From assembly GCA_038025085.1 (NCBI GenBank), contig CM076148.1, positions 64,501-128,500 of the forward strand: DNA of 64,000 bases, written 5' to 3'. The translations under genes and the position numbers were made by a program. Numbering within the stretch: position 1 is the first letter of the stretch; each line of letters begins with the position of its first letter. Below, in pieces: positions 55,385 through 64,000 of the stretch. This DNA comes from Tetragonia tetragonoides. Taxonomy: Eukaryota; Streptophyta; Magnoliopsida; Caryophyllales; Aizoaceae. The notes under the pieces were generated by a model. That model saw nothing but the letters and a program-made list of their open reading frames with translations. It made no database searches and was not told the origin of the DNA.

Positions 55385-56395
55385 TTGGTTTGCAGTTACT
55401 TGATCAGCCACAATTAGGCACCCCAAACAACTGCCTATGCGGCTCAGAGAATCCTCTGACCAGCATGAGAGAGGCAAATTTGGCAACTGTACCCAGAGCC
55501 GCATTACACGAACAGTTTCAGCACTGATCTTAAAATTCTCAACCCAATTCCTCAAGATAAAGGGTTTGTAATTATAGATGTAAGGCCCAGCATCAATTAC
55601 AGTTTTCATACAGTTTCAGAATCAAATCTAAAAGCATAGTAGCCATCTTCATGAGGGAAAATTTTAGGTTTAACACCCTGCCAAAAATCATTCACAGATG
55701 ACACAATTTCGCGCAAATAAGGTTGTTCATCAACGACAAACCCTATCAAGGTGAATTTCCATTTATCAATTTCTTTTTCCAGCTCAGATTTCTGCACAAC
55801 ACCAATTGTTTTCCCATCTCTTGTCAACAGGAGGAATATAGCTCAGTTTGAATCGACTATTCTCATTAGCCAGGAGGGATTTGCGGAATTGGGGGAGTAG
55901 GAGCTGTAACAGAAGATTGAGATGCCGGAGAGTTTAACTGTTCCGGTGTTGCAATCATCTCGAGTCACCGTGCTACGTTCCCGCCGGCCACCGCCGAGAA
56001 CCCCGGTATACCCTTTGAGTGCGACACACTAGTAAAACCCAGATTTCCAATCGATTCGTCATCAGTTGGTTGCTCTTGAACAGGTTCAGGAGCTTTATTC
56101 GAATCATTACCAGTAGATTCCTTAGGTGATTTTGATTTCCCCACTTTCTTTTTCGCTTTTTTCCCCATTGAAGCTCAGAGGAAAATGGTTGATAGTGCAC
56201 GATAGCATTCCCCATTGAAGCACAGGGCATTTTCCTAGAGAGAGAAAGCGATCTGCCCCTTTGAGCATGAGACTTATGAGCAAGCAAATGAACAACTTGA
56301 AGTAGAAGATGCTGAGTGGAAGTGGAGGTTTACGAAGAGACAAGAGGAGGCAAGAGAAGCTGCAACAAGGTTTGAAGAGTGGATAGAGTCATTCA

Positions 56396-56872
56396 AGAAA
56401 CCTCACATAATCTCTCGTGAGTCCAGGCGAGTACATTTGTTTCTTACTTGTGATTTTGCCCATCGCATTTGGGATAGATTGTTTGGTATCCATAATGACG
56501 AGTGGGTAACCCTTCTAGCGTGGTGGAGTTCCTCCGGCTGAGAGTTTGGGAGTTTGGGAGGAGGAAGGAGACAAGGTTACTGTTGTGTAATGTCGTGTTT
56601 GCAATTTTCTAGTGTCATTGGCTGGAAAGAAATGCCCGGGTCTTTGGTGGGTTGACCATCTCGGTGGATATACTTTGGGATGGTCACTTATATACTTTGG
56701 GATAGAGTCACTTATCTAGCATCTTCATGGGCTATAGGGTATTTAAAGGTTATTCTATTACCACATTCCAGCGAACTGCGTAACTGGGCAAATTTGCAAT
56801 TATCCATGGAGGACATCTTGTCTTGCTGAATTCTTTGACACTTCATTAAAATATTCTCTCTTTATCTAAAAA
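56396..56872 (+). mobile_element. 5'-truncated LINE 3' end (LINE I)
   Basis: Broken frames give FLTCDFAHRIWDRLFG, VVEFLRLRVWEFGRRKETRL and WLERNARVFGGLTISVD; the tail is CTCTTTATCTAAAAA. A short duplication of TATACTTTGGGATGG-like sequence lies near 56,668-56,705. Confidence 0.75.
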
Positions 56873-57530
56873 TCTTGTGCTCTTAGAGCACAAGTTAGCC
56901 AATGCCAAAGGAAAATTTAGCCAACAATGTCAACTATTGATCATCAAACAAATATAATCCCAACTACATAAATCAATACCAACAATCCCAACTATTACTC
57001 CGTAGGGCGAAAATGCAGCCCCAAAAAAAAATCTTACGATCGATTTTATAATTATTTAAATATTTGAAAACTGTCATATTTTGTTTCTTGTTAGCTAAAT
57101 GGGTGCGTTCCATTTACCCTTTTTTACATATAGTAATGACATATAATAAAGGAGAAAAAGGTTAAAAGTTTACATAATTTATTGGAATATAACATGAACT
57201 TCCAAAGACGAAAAATACATTTGGACAGGATTTTAATATTTTCCCGTACAGTAATTGCACTTTGGTTAGCTGGGAGAGGGACAACAAGCAGGATGATTGA
57301 TGTGAAAAAACTGTGTTAGAAATCTTGAAGGAGGCTATCATATGCCAAACTACATGGGTACCCCATAAAAATCAATCTCGTCAATGATGACAGGAAGCTA
57401 CATACAAACAATCGCAAACTTGAATGATAAGATTGGAAGGGAAGGCACACGTACAATTAAATGATTTACGTGCTCAAATGTTGCAATGGAAAGGAAAATT
57501 AATTATTGGCAATGGATTCCTAAGAGGAAC
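56873..57530. other. Hydrolase-gene intron without recognisable element
   Basis: AT-rich intron leading to the donor of the 57,531-57,611 exon; no element end or conserved frame identified. Confidence 0.4.
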
Positions 57531-57611
57531 CTGTATGCAATTGAGGTCCATGATATCGAACTTTGCTTTCTTCTGAATCACTCGCCGCATATACTGCACT
57601 GCCATCTTGAC
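57531..57611 (-). CDS. Alpha/beta-hydrolase gene, exon (27 codons, QYMRRVIQKKAKF)
   Basis: Minus strand: acceptor TTGTTATAG, 81 bp coding VKMAVQYMRRVIQKKAKF and DIMDLNCIQ, donor GTTCCT. This segment is the helix just before the catalytic Asp strand in the family. Both ends are phase 0. It is the most 5' exon in the window; the region from 57,612 to the right edge shows no earlier exon, so the upstream intron is at least 6.4 kb. Confidence 0.85.
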
Positions 57612-58563
57612 CTATAACAAGAATCAATGTCAGTTCTTTACCTCACAAGTGTCCACTATCCTACTTAGTACTTAACTATTACTAGCTAAGTGATCGCATG
57701 ACATTCTTCATAACCCACATAAGCAGAACCATGGTGGCAATACTACTATGTTTATAACTTGGGGCACATTTATAGACAAGTTGTTCTCAATGTTTCCATT
57801 TCCATTTCCATTTCCTGATTATTACAGGGCATAGACACCTTTAAGGAGTCTTATTCGCTTTTGTCTCTCTTTCAAATGGATTTCAATTTGAATAAGACTT
57901 TAATTTATTAATGACTTTGTCACATAAAATGCCAAAATTAATCAATTGAATTAAAATCACAAGTATGGATCAGAAGTTTGTTGTTCAAACGTATAGCGTA
58001 CCCACCCATCTTGGTTTTAGCCTGACCTTCAAGTTGAGACTTCCAGTCTAGCCACAGGTAACCCAAGCTGCTGCCACTGTGACTGCAACCAGTGGTGATC
58101 AACAGTGACAAGGCTGGGTCCACCAACCCCTCTGCTATAGCTATTTTGTGATAAGTTCCCTGGAAGTGGGGGACTAGGGGGTGGGTGAGTTCTTTTTCTC
58201 CCTTTTGTTTTTTATAAAAATGTGTACCAAATTGTACGGTCAATTGTGGAACCAAGCAATCAGAAAGGGAGCAATGAACGGGAATAGGAAAGGGGCAAAG
58301 AGAAAGAGGAAAGAGCGAATCACTGATCCCAGGTACTTCACCACTACGATGAAAGATGATACAGAAGCGAAGTTTTAGCCATGAGGTATGTAATACAGGT
58401 ATATACAGCAAGAAAGGGGAGAAGGATCCTATTAAGATGGCAAGGTAAGAGAATGGATGACAAAATATTGATTTCTTCTAAGACAGGTTGTCATAGGGGT
58501 GAGCTGCTATGATCTAGCACCTACAAGGTAATAAGGTATTACTTTGCAAGACAAGAAACCAAG
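57612..58563. other. Upstream intron of the hydrolase gene, nothing recognised
   Basis: A minus-strand frame of 157 codons covers 57,938-58,411, but it has no family motif, no splice context and biased composition, so I do not call it a gene. Confidence 0.4.
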
Positions 58564-58831
58564 ACATTTGACCAGAATTTTTTTGACAAAGAAAAAGTAT
58601 ATTGATAAGAATTCAAATGTACAGCATTACAAGGATAAGGTATCCTCTCCTTGAAACATTTACAGACTACCTCTGAATATCAGTTATAGTGTAATCCCTA
58701 AAAGCCCCCGCAGCCCTAGCCCATAAAGAAGCTAGATACGTGACCCTCTCCCAAAGCATCGCAAGAGTTGCTCAAATTCCCTTAAACACACGTGCATTCC
58801 TCTCTAGCCAGATGCACCACAAAATCGCAAA

Positions 58832-59983
58832 TTAAGCATTGCGCCACAACAACTTCCTCTCCTTCCCACCCCCAAAGTCCCGAAAATGCATCTGCAAAAA
58901 GGCCTCAACACTAGAAGGGTAAATCCACACCTCGCCCACAGTCAACCTTCGCCAAAGACTATGTGCCACATCACACCAAAGAATAAGATGTGCAGAAGTC
59001 TCACAGCTAGAAGTCTCACAGCTAGGCCGACATAACCAACACATATCAGGCGACAAAGGCACCCCGAGTCGCCTCCGCTGCCTTAAGTCATTTGTATTGA
59101 CCCTATCCAGCACCAAAGTCCACACAAAAGCCTAAACTTTCATAGGTACCTTCGCTTTCCAAATGTAGTCTGCTAGAGGAAATGGAGAGAGAGGTGTCCC
59201 CAATTCCTGAAAGAAGGGGTGTCCCCAATTCCCGAAAGAAGGACTTGCAAGAAAACTCCCCGAAGGATCTCTAACCCATTTCCTAGAGTCAACTGAACTC
59301 GAAAGCGGACTCCACAAGTGTAAGAAGCGAAGTGAGCTCCACCATCTCCCTATCATGAGGTGGCCGACGAAGATGCAAATTCCAGGAACCACTCTGCACC
59401 GAGAATAAATCAGCAACCCTACCCCCATGAAGAGTGGACAACTGAAACAGCCGAGGAAATCTCGTACAAAACGGCTGACCACCCCTCCAATTAGTCTCCC
59501 AGAATCTAATATGTGCACCATTCCCAAGTTCCAACTCAACATGAGAAAGGAAGCGCGGAAAGAACTGTGAAATGAACTTCCACAGACTAGCATGTGTATA
59601 CGTTCTTGTAAACTGTACGTCCCACCCATTCTACTGCATCCCACACCTACTCCGGATGACCCGATGCCAAAAACTATCCGGCTCCCGTGGAAAACGCCTA
59701 TCCATTCCCACAAGGGCGATATTTTTTGCTACCAACCAGCCCACACCCAAACCCCCTTCCTCCTTAGGGAAGCACACCTTATCCCAACTCTCCAAATGAT
59801 TCTTTCGCTCCCCATCCCCAGCAGACCACAGGAAGTCTCCCATGAGCTACTCGTAGTCGGAATCCGAAACAAAGAAAGGTAGTACAATGGAATACCGGAA
59901 AGACAAGACTGAATCAAAGTAATCCTGCCCCCAAAGAGAAATAAACTTGCTTCCAACCACCCAAGCGCTTGGCCACCCGCTGC
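58832..59983 (-). pseudogene. LINE H C-terminal region with zf-RVT
   Basis: Frames show FGGRITLIQSCLSGIPLYYL, EEGGLGVGWLVAKNIALVG, SSVDSRKWVRDPSGSF and VLDRVNTNDLRQRRRLGVPL with CWLCRPSCETS (an SSCETS duplication is present) and SAHLILWCDVAHSLW. Two tandem copies of a 23-bp GGTGTCCCCAATTC-containing unit lie near 59,190-59,245. Confidence 0.82.
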
Positions 59984-60863
59984 TAAGGTTGTTCATAAAA
60001 AACCGAAACCGAAAAACCGTTCCGGAGCCAGACCGTTCCGGAGGACAGGTTACCGTACCCAAGAAAAAAAAATCTCGGTAAGGTTAGTAATATTTTTGGT
60101 TTTTGGGAAAAACGATTAACCAAAAATCCTAACATTTACACGGGCCAAATCCAACAAATTAAGCCCACTAATAACCCAAAAAAAAAAAGCCCCACTGAGA
60201 CTTTCACACCTCTTTTTTCTCCTCTCTCCTAAGCACTCGCAAAGAGCCAGACACCCTGTTCTCATTGCTACTGAGCCAAGTCGACAACACTTTTCTCATT
60301 GCTTCTTCAATCTCCAGCTCCATATACACATATTTCTCTTGTTGCTCTTCATCTGTCATTTAATTCAATCAACCGATAGAAGAAGATCGAAGTTCATGGT
60401 GAAATAAGAAACCGAGGAATTGCAAATTCTCGAATGAGGGAGAGAGAAAGATGCGAAGAGGGGTTTGAGCAATTGGCCCAAAGTGAAGTGAGGAAAGCTG
60501 GAAAGAGAAAGTGAGAGATTTGGGGTGGTCTGTATGAACAATATGAGGGCTTGAAAGGGAGAGTTGGTGTGTTTATCAGAGAATTAGTATTAAATTGTAG
60601 GCACACTTCTAGCTTTGGAATCAACATTTTGAGAATGGGGTCAAGGATTGCTTCCGTGCTTATATGGAGTAATGGACAATAAAATGTGTTTTGACATAAA
60701 TGGTTTAGGTTAACCGTTAGTCATACCGAAATTATCGGTGAACCGAAGTCGGCTAACCGCTTTCTACAGTACGGTTACGGTTCAAGAAAAGGATGAACCG
60801 AAATTTTCGGTTACCGTACCCAAACACACTTTCAGTATGGTTAAGCTACCGTGAACACCCTTA
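59984..60863. mobile_element. hAT-type non-autonomous element in LINE H
   Basis: Ends TAAGGTTGTTCA and TGAACACCCTTA (inverse TAAGGGTGTTCA) form a short terminal inverted repeat. The 8-bp flanks CCCGCTGC and CCCGGTGC (59,976-59,983 and 60,864-60,871) match but for one base. LINE B has CCCGCTGCACAAC at the same place, which confirms the empty site. Subterminal AACCG/CGGTT units are frequent, a hAT trait. Confidence 0.85.
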
Positions 60864-60903
60864 CCCGGTGCACAACCGGCTCAAGAAAGCCTCCGATTGT
60901 GGG

Positions 60904-62350
60904 TTACCTCCTCACCCTTGAATTTGAAGCCAAACCTGTTGTCGTTACCAAAAAATCTTCACTCACATTTATCTCAGCTAGACTACAATTCACAAGATTA
61001 ACTCTCATACCTGAAATCAACTCAAAATTTTGCAAGATCGTCAAAACATTCTTGGAACTCATCAATACTGCAGCTACGAAGAGGATAGTGTAATCTGCGA
61101 ACTGAAGATGGGAGACATGTACCCCCTCCCGACCCACCTCCAGAGCCTCAACGACTCCCGTCTCAACTCCTCTCTCAAACATTCTACTGAGCACGTCTAC
61201 CACCAGTATAAACAAAAAAGGCGACAATAGATCGCCCAGTACAATCCCCTAGAAGAAGAAAACCACTCCCTTGGCGCCCCGTTCACCAAGACAGAAAAAT
61301 GAGCATTCAAAAAACAACCCCTAATCCACCGCCTCCAGAGCACCCCAAAACCCTTCCTCTCGAGTACTTCGTCAAGAAAACGCCAACTCACCTATCATAA
61401 GCCTTCTCAAAGTCTAGCTTGAAAACAATACCCTGTGTGCCTCTGCGTCTCACATCCTCCACCGTCTCGTTAGCCACCAAAGAAGCATCCAATGTTTGTC
61501 TACCCTCCACAAAAGCACTCTGAGAGTAAGACACGGTAGTAGCTAGAACTTCCCATATTCGCACCGAAAGAACTTTAGTAATGATTTTATGAACACCGAT
61601 AACCAGGCTAATAGGGTGAAAATCCTTAACTTTAATAGACCGATCCTTCTTGGGGACTAATGTGATGAAGTTAGAGTTGATACCCCTGCCAAGAATCCCC
61701 TGCACATGGAGTTTTGCAAAAAACGCTAAGAACGTCGTCCTTTATCACCTCTCAACAATCCTGAAAAAAGGCATTTGTGAAGCTATCACGGCCCGGTGCT
61801 TTCTTCCTATCCATACTGAACCCCGCTGCTCTAACCTCCTCTAGCTCAAAAGGACATTCCAAAGGCGTCGCCATAAGTGGTGAAATTGGGCCCCAATCTA
61901 ACCCCTCAATACGACGTCGTAACAGTTCCTCCTAGCTAAAAACTGAAGTTACTGAACAATAGTATGCAGTAATCTCATGGCTGATCTCCCCCACATCAGT
62001 AATCAATTCCCCAACATCATTTTCCAACTACTTAATAAAACCCCTCCTCCTCCTCCTCCTCCTCCCATTAACTTCCTTAAAGAAAAGCCTTGAATTCGTG
62101 TCACCTTGTTTTTTTTTTTTTTTTTAAATAACATGGGTATCCAAGCTTTGTTTGACTAATCTCATGGGCTCTGAAGTTACCAACCAGGAAAACCTCCAAC
62201 CTCCAGCTGGAATACTTCTCAGAGCTACCCCCTCAAGGTTATTCGGGTCACCTTCTTTAGCCCACCTCACTTTCATTATTGACGTCGACACTGCTTCTCC
62301 CTCAAAAGCACCTCCTGAAAGTCATTTTTCAACTCAACACTCTTACGCTC
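60904..62350 (-). pseudogene. LINE H reverse transcriptase
   Basis: Broken frames carry ALERPFE-like sequence, HVQGILGRGINSNFITLVPK, SYSQSAFVEGRQTLDASLVA, FKLDFEKAYDR, APREWFSSSRGL and HLQFADYTILF. The second catalytic Asp of FADD is Tyr, so RT would be inactive even without the frameshifts. Confidence 0.85.
62108..62240 (-). mobile_element. 133-bp poly(A)-tailed retroposon in LINE H
   Basis: Flanked by 14-bp duplications ATTCGTGTCACCTT and ATTCGGGTCACCTT (62,094-62,107 and 62,241-62,254, one mismatch). The minus strand ends CCCATGTTATTT and a long A run. No tRNA box was recognised, so it is a truncated SINE or LINE of unknown family. Confidence 0.7.
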
Positions 62351-62499
62351 AACGCTCCTACATTTAACCAGAATCTAAATGTAGCCATTATGATCTAAGA
62401 TGAAATATTGCATAAAAGTGACCCCTCTACCTCAGTTGAAAACAGACACAGCCACAAAACTGAAATCAGGTAGTTCACTGGACACTACTCCACTTAAAG

Positions 62500-63732
62500 A
62501 TATGGGCAGAGAATAAGATTTTGGGAGGATATTTGGGTTGGGGGGCAGCCCTTGTGTGTGCGATTTCCTCGTGTTTTTCAGCTTTCTACTTTACATGCGG
62601 CTACTGTGGCTGAATTCTATTGCGCACTGACATGTTCTTGGAACCTTAATTTGCGGAGGCCCCCCAGGGTTGGGAGATGGACGAGCTCATAACCTTACTT
62701 GATCTTTTGGATACTGTGCATCTTTGTGCTGGTCTTGACTCTAGGAGATGGGTTGGCGATTCTTCAGGAGAATTCTCGTGCAAGTCCTTCCTCCAGCAGC
62801 TGCTGGAGGGGGTACACCTATTCCCAGGTTTCCTGTAGCAAACTTTATTTAGAAGGCTAAGGTGCCCCTTAAGGTGCGGGCTCTTGTGTAGACCTTAGCA
62901 CAAGATAGAGTGAATACTGAATACTAATGATCTTCGTCAGAGGAGGAGGCCGGGAACGATTTTGATGCCTGATATTTGTGCTCTCTGTCGAGCGAGTAGC
63001 GAAACAGCATCACATTTGTTCTTTACATGTGATTATGCTCGCTGCATTTGGGGGAGGTTGTTTGGCTTTTTGGGTGAGACGTGGGTTTGTCCTTCTAGTG
63101 TGGTAGAATTCCTCCAAGTGAGATTCCTGGGATTCGGGAGGGGAAAGGAAAGGAGGTTCTTGCGGCGTAATTCTGCTTTGCTATTATTTGGTGCCTTTGG
63201 TTAGAATGGAATGCTCGGGTTTTTAATGGTGTGACCTTATCAGTTGATCTGGTGTGGGATAGGGTTACTTATTTAGCGTCAGTCAAATACAGGTCGGGTT
63301 AAATACGGGTCAGGTCAAATACGGGTCGGGTTAAATACGGGTCGGGTCAAATACGGGTGGAATACATCGGGTCAAATACGGGTTCGGTTTCGGGTTACCC
63401 AACGGGTTTGACAAATATTGTCTCACACCATTCGGGTTCGGGTCGAGTCGGGTCGTTTTGGTTTCGGGTCATTTCGGGTTGGATCTTGTCGGGTTTCGGG
63501 CGGGTATGTGGCGGGTCGGGTTCGGGCCGGTCATCGGGTCGGGTCAGTTTTTGCCAGCTCTAAGCGTTACTATGGGCTAGAGCTACAGGGGCATTTAGGA
63601 GCTATTCTATTACTCAGGCGTAACAGGTCTAGACTGATTTGTACCTAGATTCTTCTTGGAGGACTACTTGTCCTCCTTTGCTGTACCTCTGATACTTGAT
63701 TAATACATACTTTCTCTTTATCTAAAAAAAAA
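62500..63732 (+). mobile_element. 5'-truncated L1-type LINE (LINE J)
   Basis: Frames give RFWEDIWVGGQPLCVRFPRV, QLSTLHAATVAEFYCAL, DSRRWVGDSSGEFSCKSF, MMPDICALCRASSETASHLF, FTCDYARCIWGRLFGFLGET and LQVRFLGFGRGKERRFL. The tail is CTTTATCTAAAAAAAAAA. It is related to LINE G and is split by a GGGTCAAATACGGGT-rich insert. Confidence 0.8.
63282..63562. mobile_element. GGGTC-rich insert (possible hAT-type) in LINE J
   Basis: Tandem units GTCAAATACGGGTCGGGTTA repeat five or six times at 63,282-63,385; CGGGTTCGGGTCGGGTC-type repeats follow. The LINE reads TTACTTATTTAGCGTC before it and GCGTTACTATGGGC after it. TAGCGTCA and AAGCGTTA could be a worn 8-bp duplication. Confidence 0.5.
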
Positions 63733-63739
63733 AGGTTAT

Positions 63740-63940
63740 GGGATTTTTTTTTTTCTTTTCATTTTTCTAGAGAAGAAGAAAGTATTATATAACGAAAAAA
63801 CAAAAACACGGCATAAGAGGATAAGTCGTCCTCCATAGAGAATCAAACTACAAAGTAAACTACAAATTGATCCTTTAAACATCATTGATAAAATAACTCC
63901 TAAAAGCTCCTGTAGCCTTAGACCCAAAAAGAGACATAAG
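63740..63940 (-). mobile_element. LINE 3' fragment (LINE M)
   Basis: Begins with a T run and TCTAGAGAAG, then minus-strand code with SLFGSKATGAFRSYFINDV-like sequence (homologous to ASLWAKAAGAF). It shares the family's short 3' untranslated layout (GAGGACGACTTATCCTC). Confidence 0.55.
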
Positions 63941-63942
63941 TA

Positions 63943-64000
63943 TCAGTTTTTTAAATAAAAGAAAATTTGTATTAATAAAGCGGTGAAACCAGCAGTAGAG
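63943..64000 (-). mobile_element. Another LINE 3' end, continuing past the window
   Basis: TTTTTTAAATAAAAGAAAATTTG followed by TATTAATAAAGCGG is the inverse of a LINE tail (AATACAAATTTTCTTTTATTT). Only the tip is in the window. Confidence 0.45.

Larger units (their letters stand above)
53840..56168 (-). pseudogene. LINE E ORF1 (DUF4283-type), split by a SINE and a hAT element
   Basis: It starts at 56,168 with MGKKAKKKVGKSKSPKESTG, a basic N-terminus. Then SELEKEIDKWKFTLIGFVVD and DGYYAFRFDSET (55,827-55,606) and PFILRNWVENFKI, MRLWVQLPNLPLSCWSEDSL, SRIGSCLGCLIVADQVTANQ (55,609-55,399) give the DUF4283 region. After the SINE it continues with a VDIDIT segment and a CxxC pair (CCARNVCSL, about 54,960). 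After the hAT element an ADEGWQIV segment and an acidic end follow. ORF1 should bind the LINE RNA. Confidence 0.75.
48148..56340 (-). mobile_element. Large two-ORF LINE of a second family (LINE E)
   Basis: From right to left it has ORF1 with Lys-rich start and DUF4283/CCHC-like region (56,168-53,840), then endonuclease (51,147-50,662), RT (49,700-48,690) and zf-RVT start (48,560-48,179). About 4 kb of it is later insertions: a SINE, a hAT element, LINE F and two tiny LINE tails. Its RT differs clearly from the other LINEs here (IYADDLLLFSRGD), so it is another lineage. The 3' end beyond 48,150 is lost or joined to LINE G. Confidence 0.82.
21060..57611 (-). other. Host gene: plant alpha/beta-hydrolase, last seven exons
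   Basis: Seven exons on the minus strand join in frame with GT-AG splice sites into a 290-codon C-terminal part. Their order matches a plant family of alpha/beta-hydrolases (serine aminopeptidase S33-like fold) as I know it. The order is QYMRR...KKAKFDIMDLN, then PALFGHA..DKFIQPHHSD, then FDGDHNSSRPQFYYD, then the variable tail with SNRESWGRCSSL and a Lys-rich end. The Asp of GDKFIQ and the His of GDHN are the presumed catalytic Asp and His. The nucleophile motif GxSxG belongs to earlier exons beyond position 64,000. No stop or frameshift interrupts the exons, so the gene looks functional. Introns of 13,695, 12,518 and 8,439 bp are filled with transposons; the others are 106, 336 and 585 bp. 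Substrate is unknown. Confidence 0.88.
58579..62359 (-). mobile_element. L1-type LINE (LINE H), split by a hAT element
   Basis: The 15-bp duplication ACATTTGACCAGAAT / ACATTTAACCAGAAT (58,564-58,578 and 62,360-62,374, one mismatch) brackets the element. It is closest to LINE B, but more decayed and 5'-truncated before the RT. Its tail reads TTGTCAAAAA on the minus strand, unlike the TTATCTAAA tails of the others. Confidence 0.88.

Noticed and set aside
57938..58411. 157-codon minus-strand frame in the upstream intron
   Set aside because: No domain, no splice context and repetitive composition; chance opening is likely.

Overview
This is a stretch of a flowering-plant nuclear genome, probably a eudicot. 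The evidence is a conserved plant alpha/beta-hydrolase gene split by GT-AG introns, Ty3 and Ty1/copia LTR retrotransposons, plant L1-type LINEs with a C-terminal zf-RVT region, a Stowaway MITE, hAT- and Mutator-like elements, a tRNA-derived SINE and a 157-bp satellite. There are no bacterial-type genes and almost every long reading frame belongs to a transposon.

Layout. 1-14,859: a decayed chromovirus-like Ty3 element on the + strand. It has an unrecognised 304-aa reading frame upstream of gag, a gag split by a 5.8-kb non-autonomous LTR element (1,828-7,622, minus strand, exact 5-bp target duplication), broken protease/RT/RNase H/integrase frames, and a 2.55-kb 3' LTR. 14,860-19,955: about thirty copies of a 157-bp tandem satellite, holding one 5'-truncated LINE with its target duplication. 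19,956-21,059: intergenic sequence downstream of the host gene.

21,060 to beyond 57,611, minus strand: the 3' half of one host gene. Seven in-frame exons (57,531-57,611; 43,737-43,835; 43,445-43,630; 30,786-30,926; 30,402-30,449; 29,706-29,816; 21,060-21,266) encode the C-terminal part of a plant alpha/beta-hydrolase, including the presumed catalytic Asp and His. Three of its introns are swollen to 13.7, 12.5 and 8.4 kb by nested transposons. The first exons, with the nucleophile Ser, must lie past the right edge.

The 8.4-kb intron holds a copia element inside a Stowaway MITE, then a long-TIR foldback element. The 12.5-kb intron holds a three-deep LINE nest (LINE in LINE in LINE). The 13.7-kb intron holds a MITE, two large LINEs pierced by a Pack-MULE-like element, a hAT element, a SINE, a further LINE and several ultra-short LINE tails. 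From 57,612 to 64,000 (upstream intron) there are more LINEs with hAT-like insertions. The most notable features are the host gene threaded through 36 kb of transposons, LINE insertions only 19 and 45 bp long with 18-bp target duplications, ATGA stop/start junctions between LINE ORFs, a captured receptor-kinase-like 5' end inside the Mutator-like element, and a copia element that contains a second, foreign LTR plus primer-binding site.
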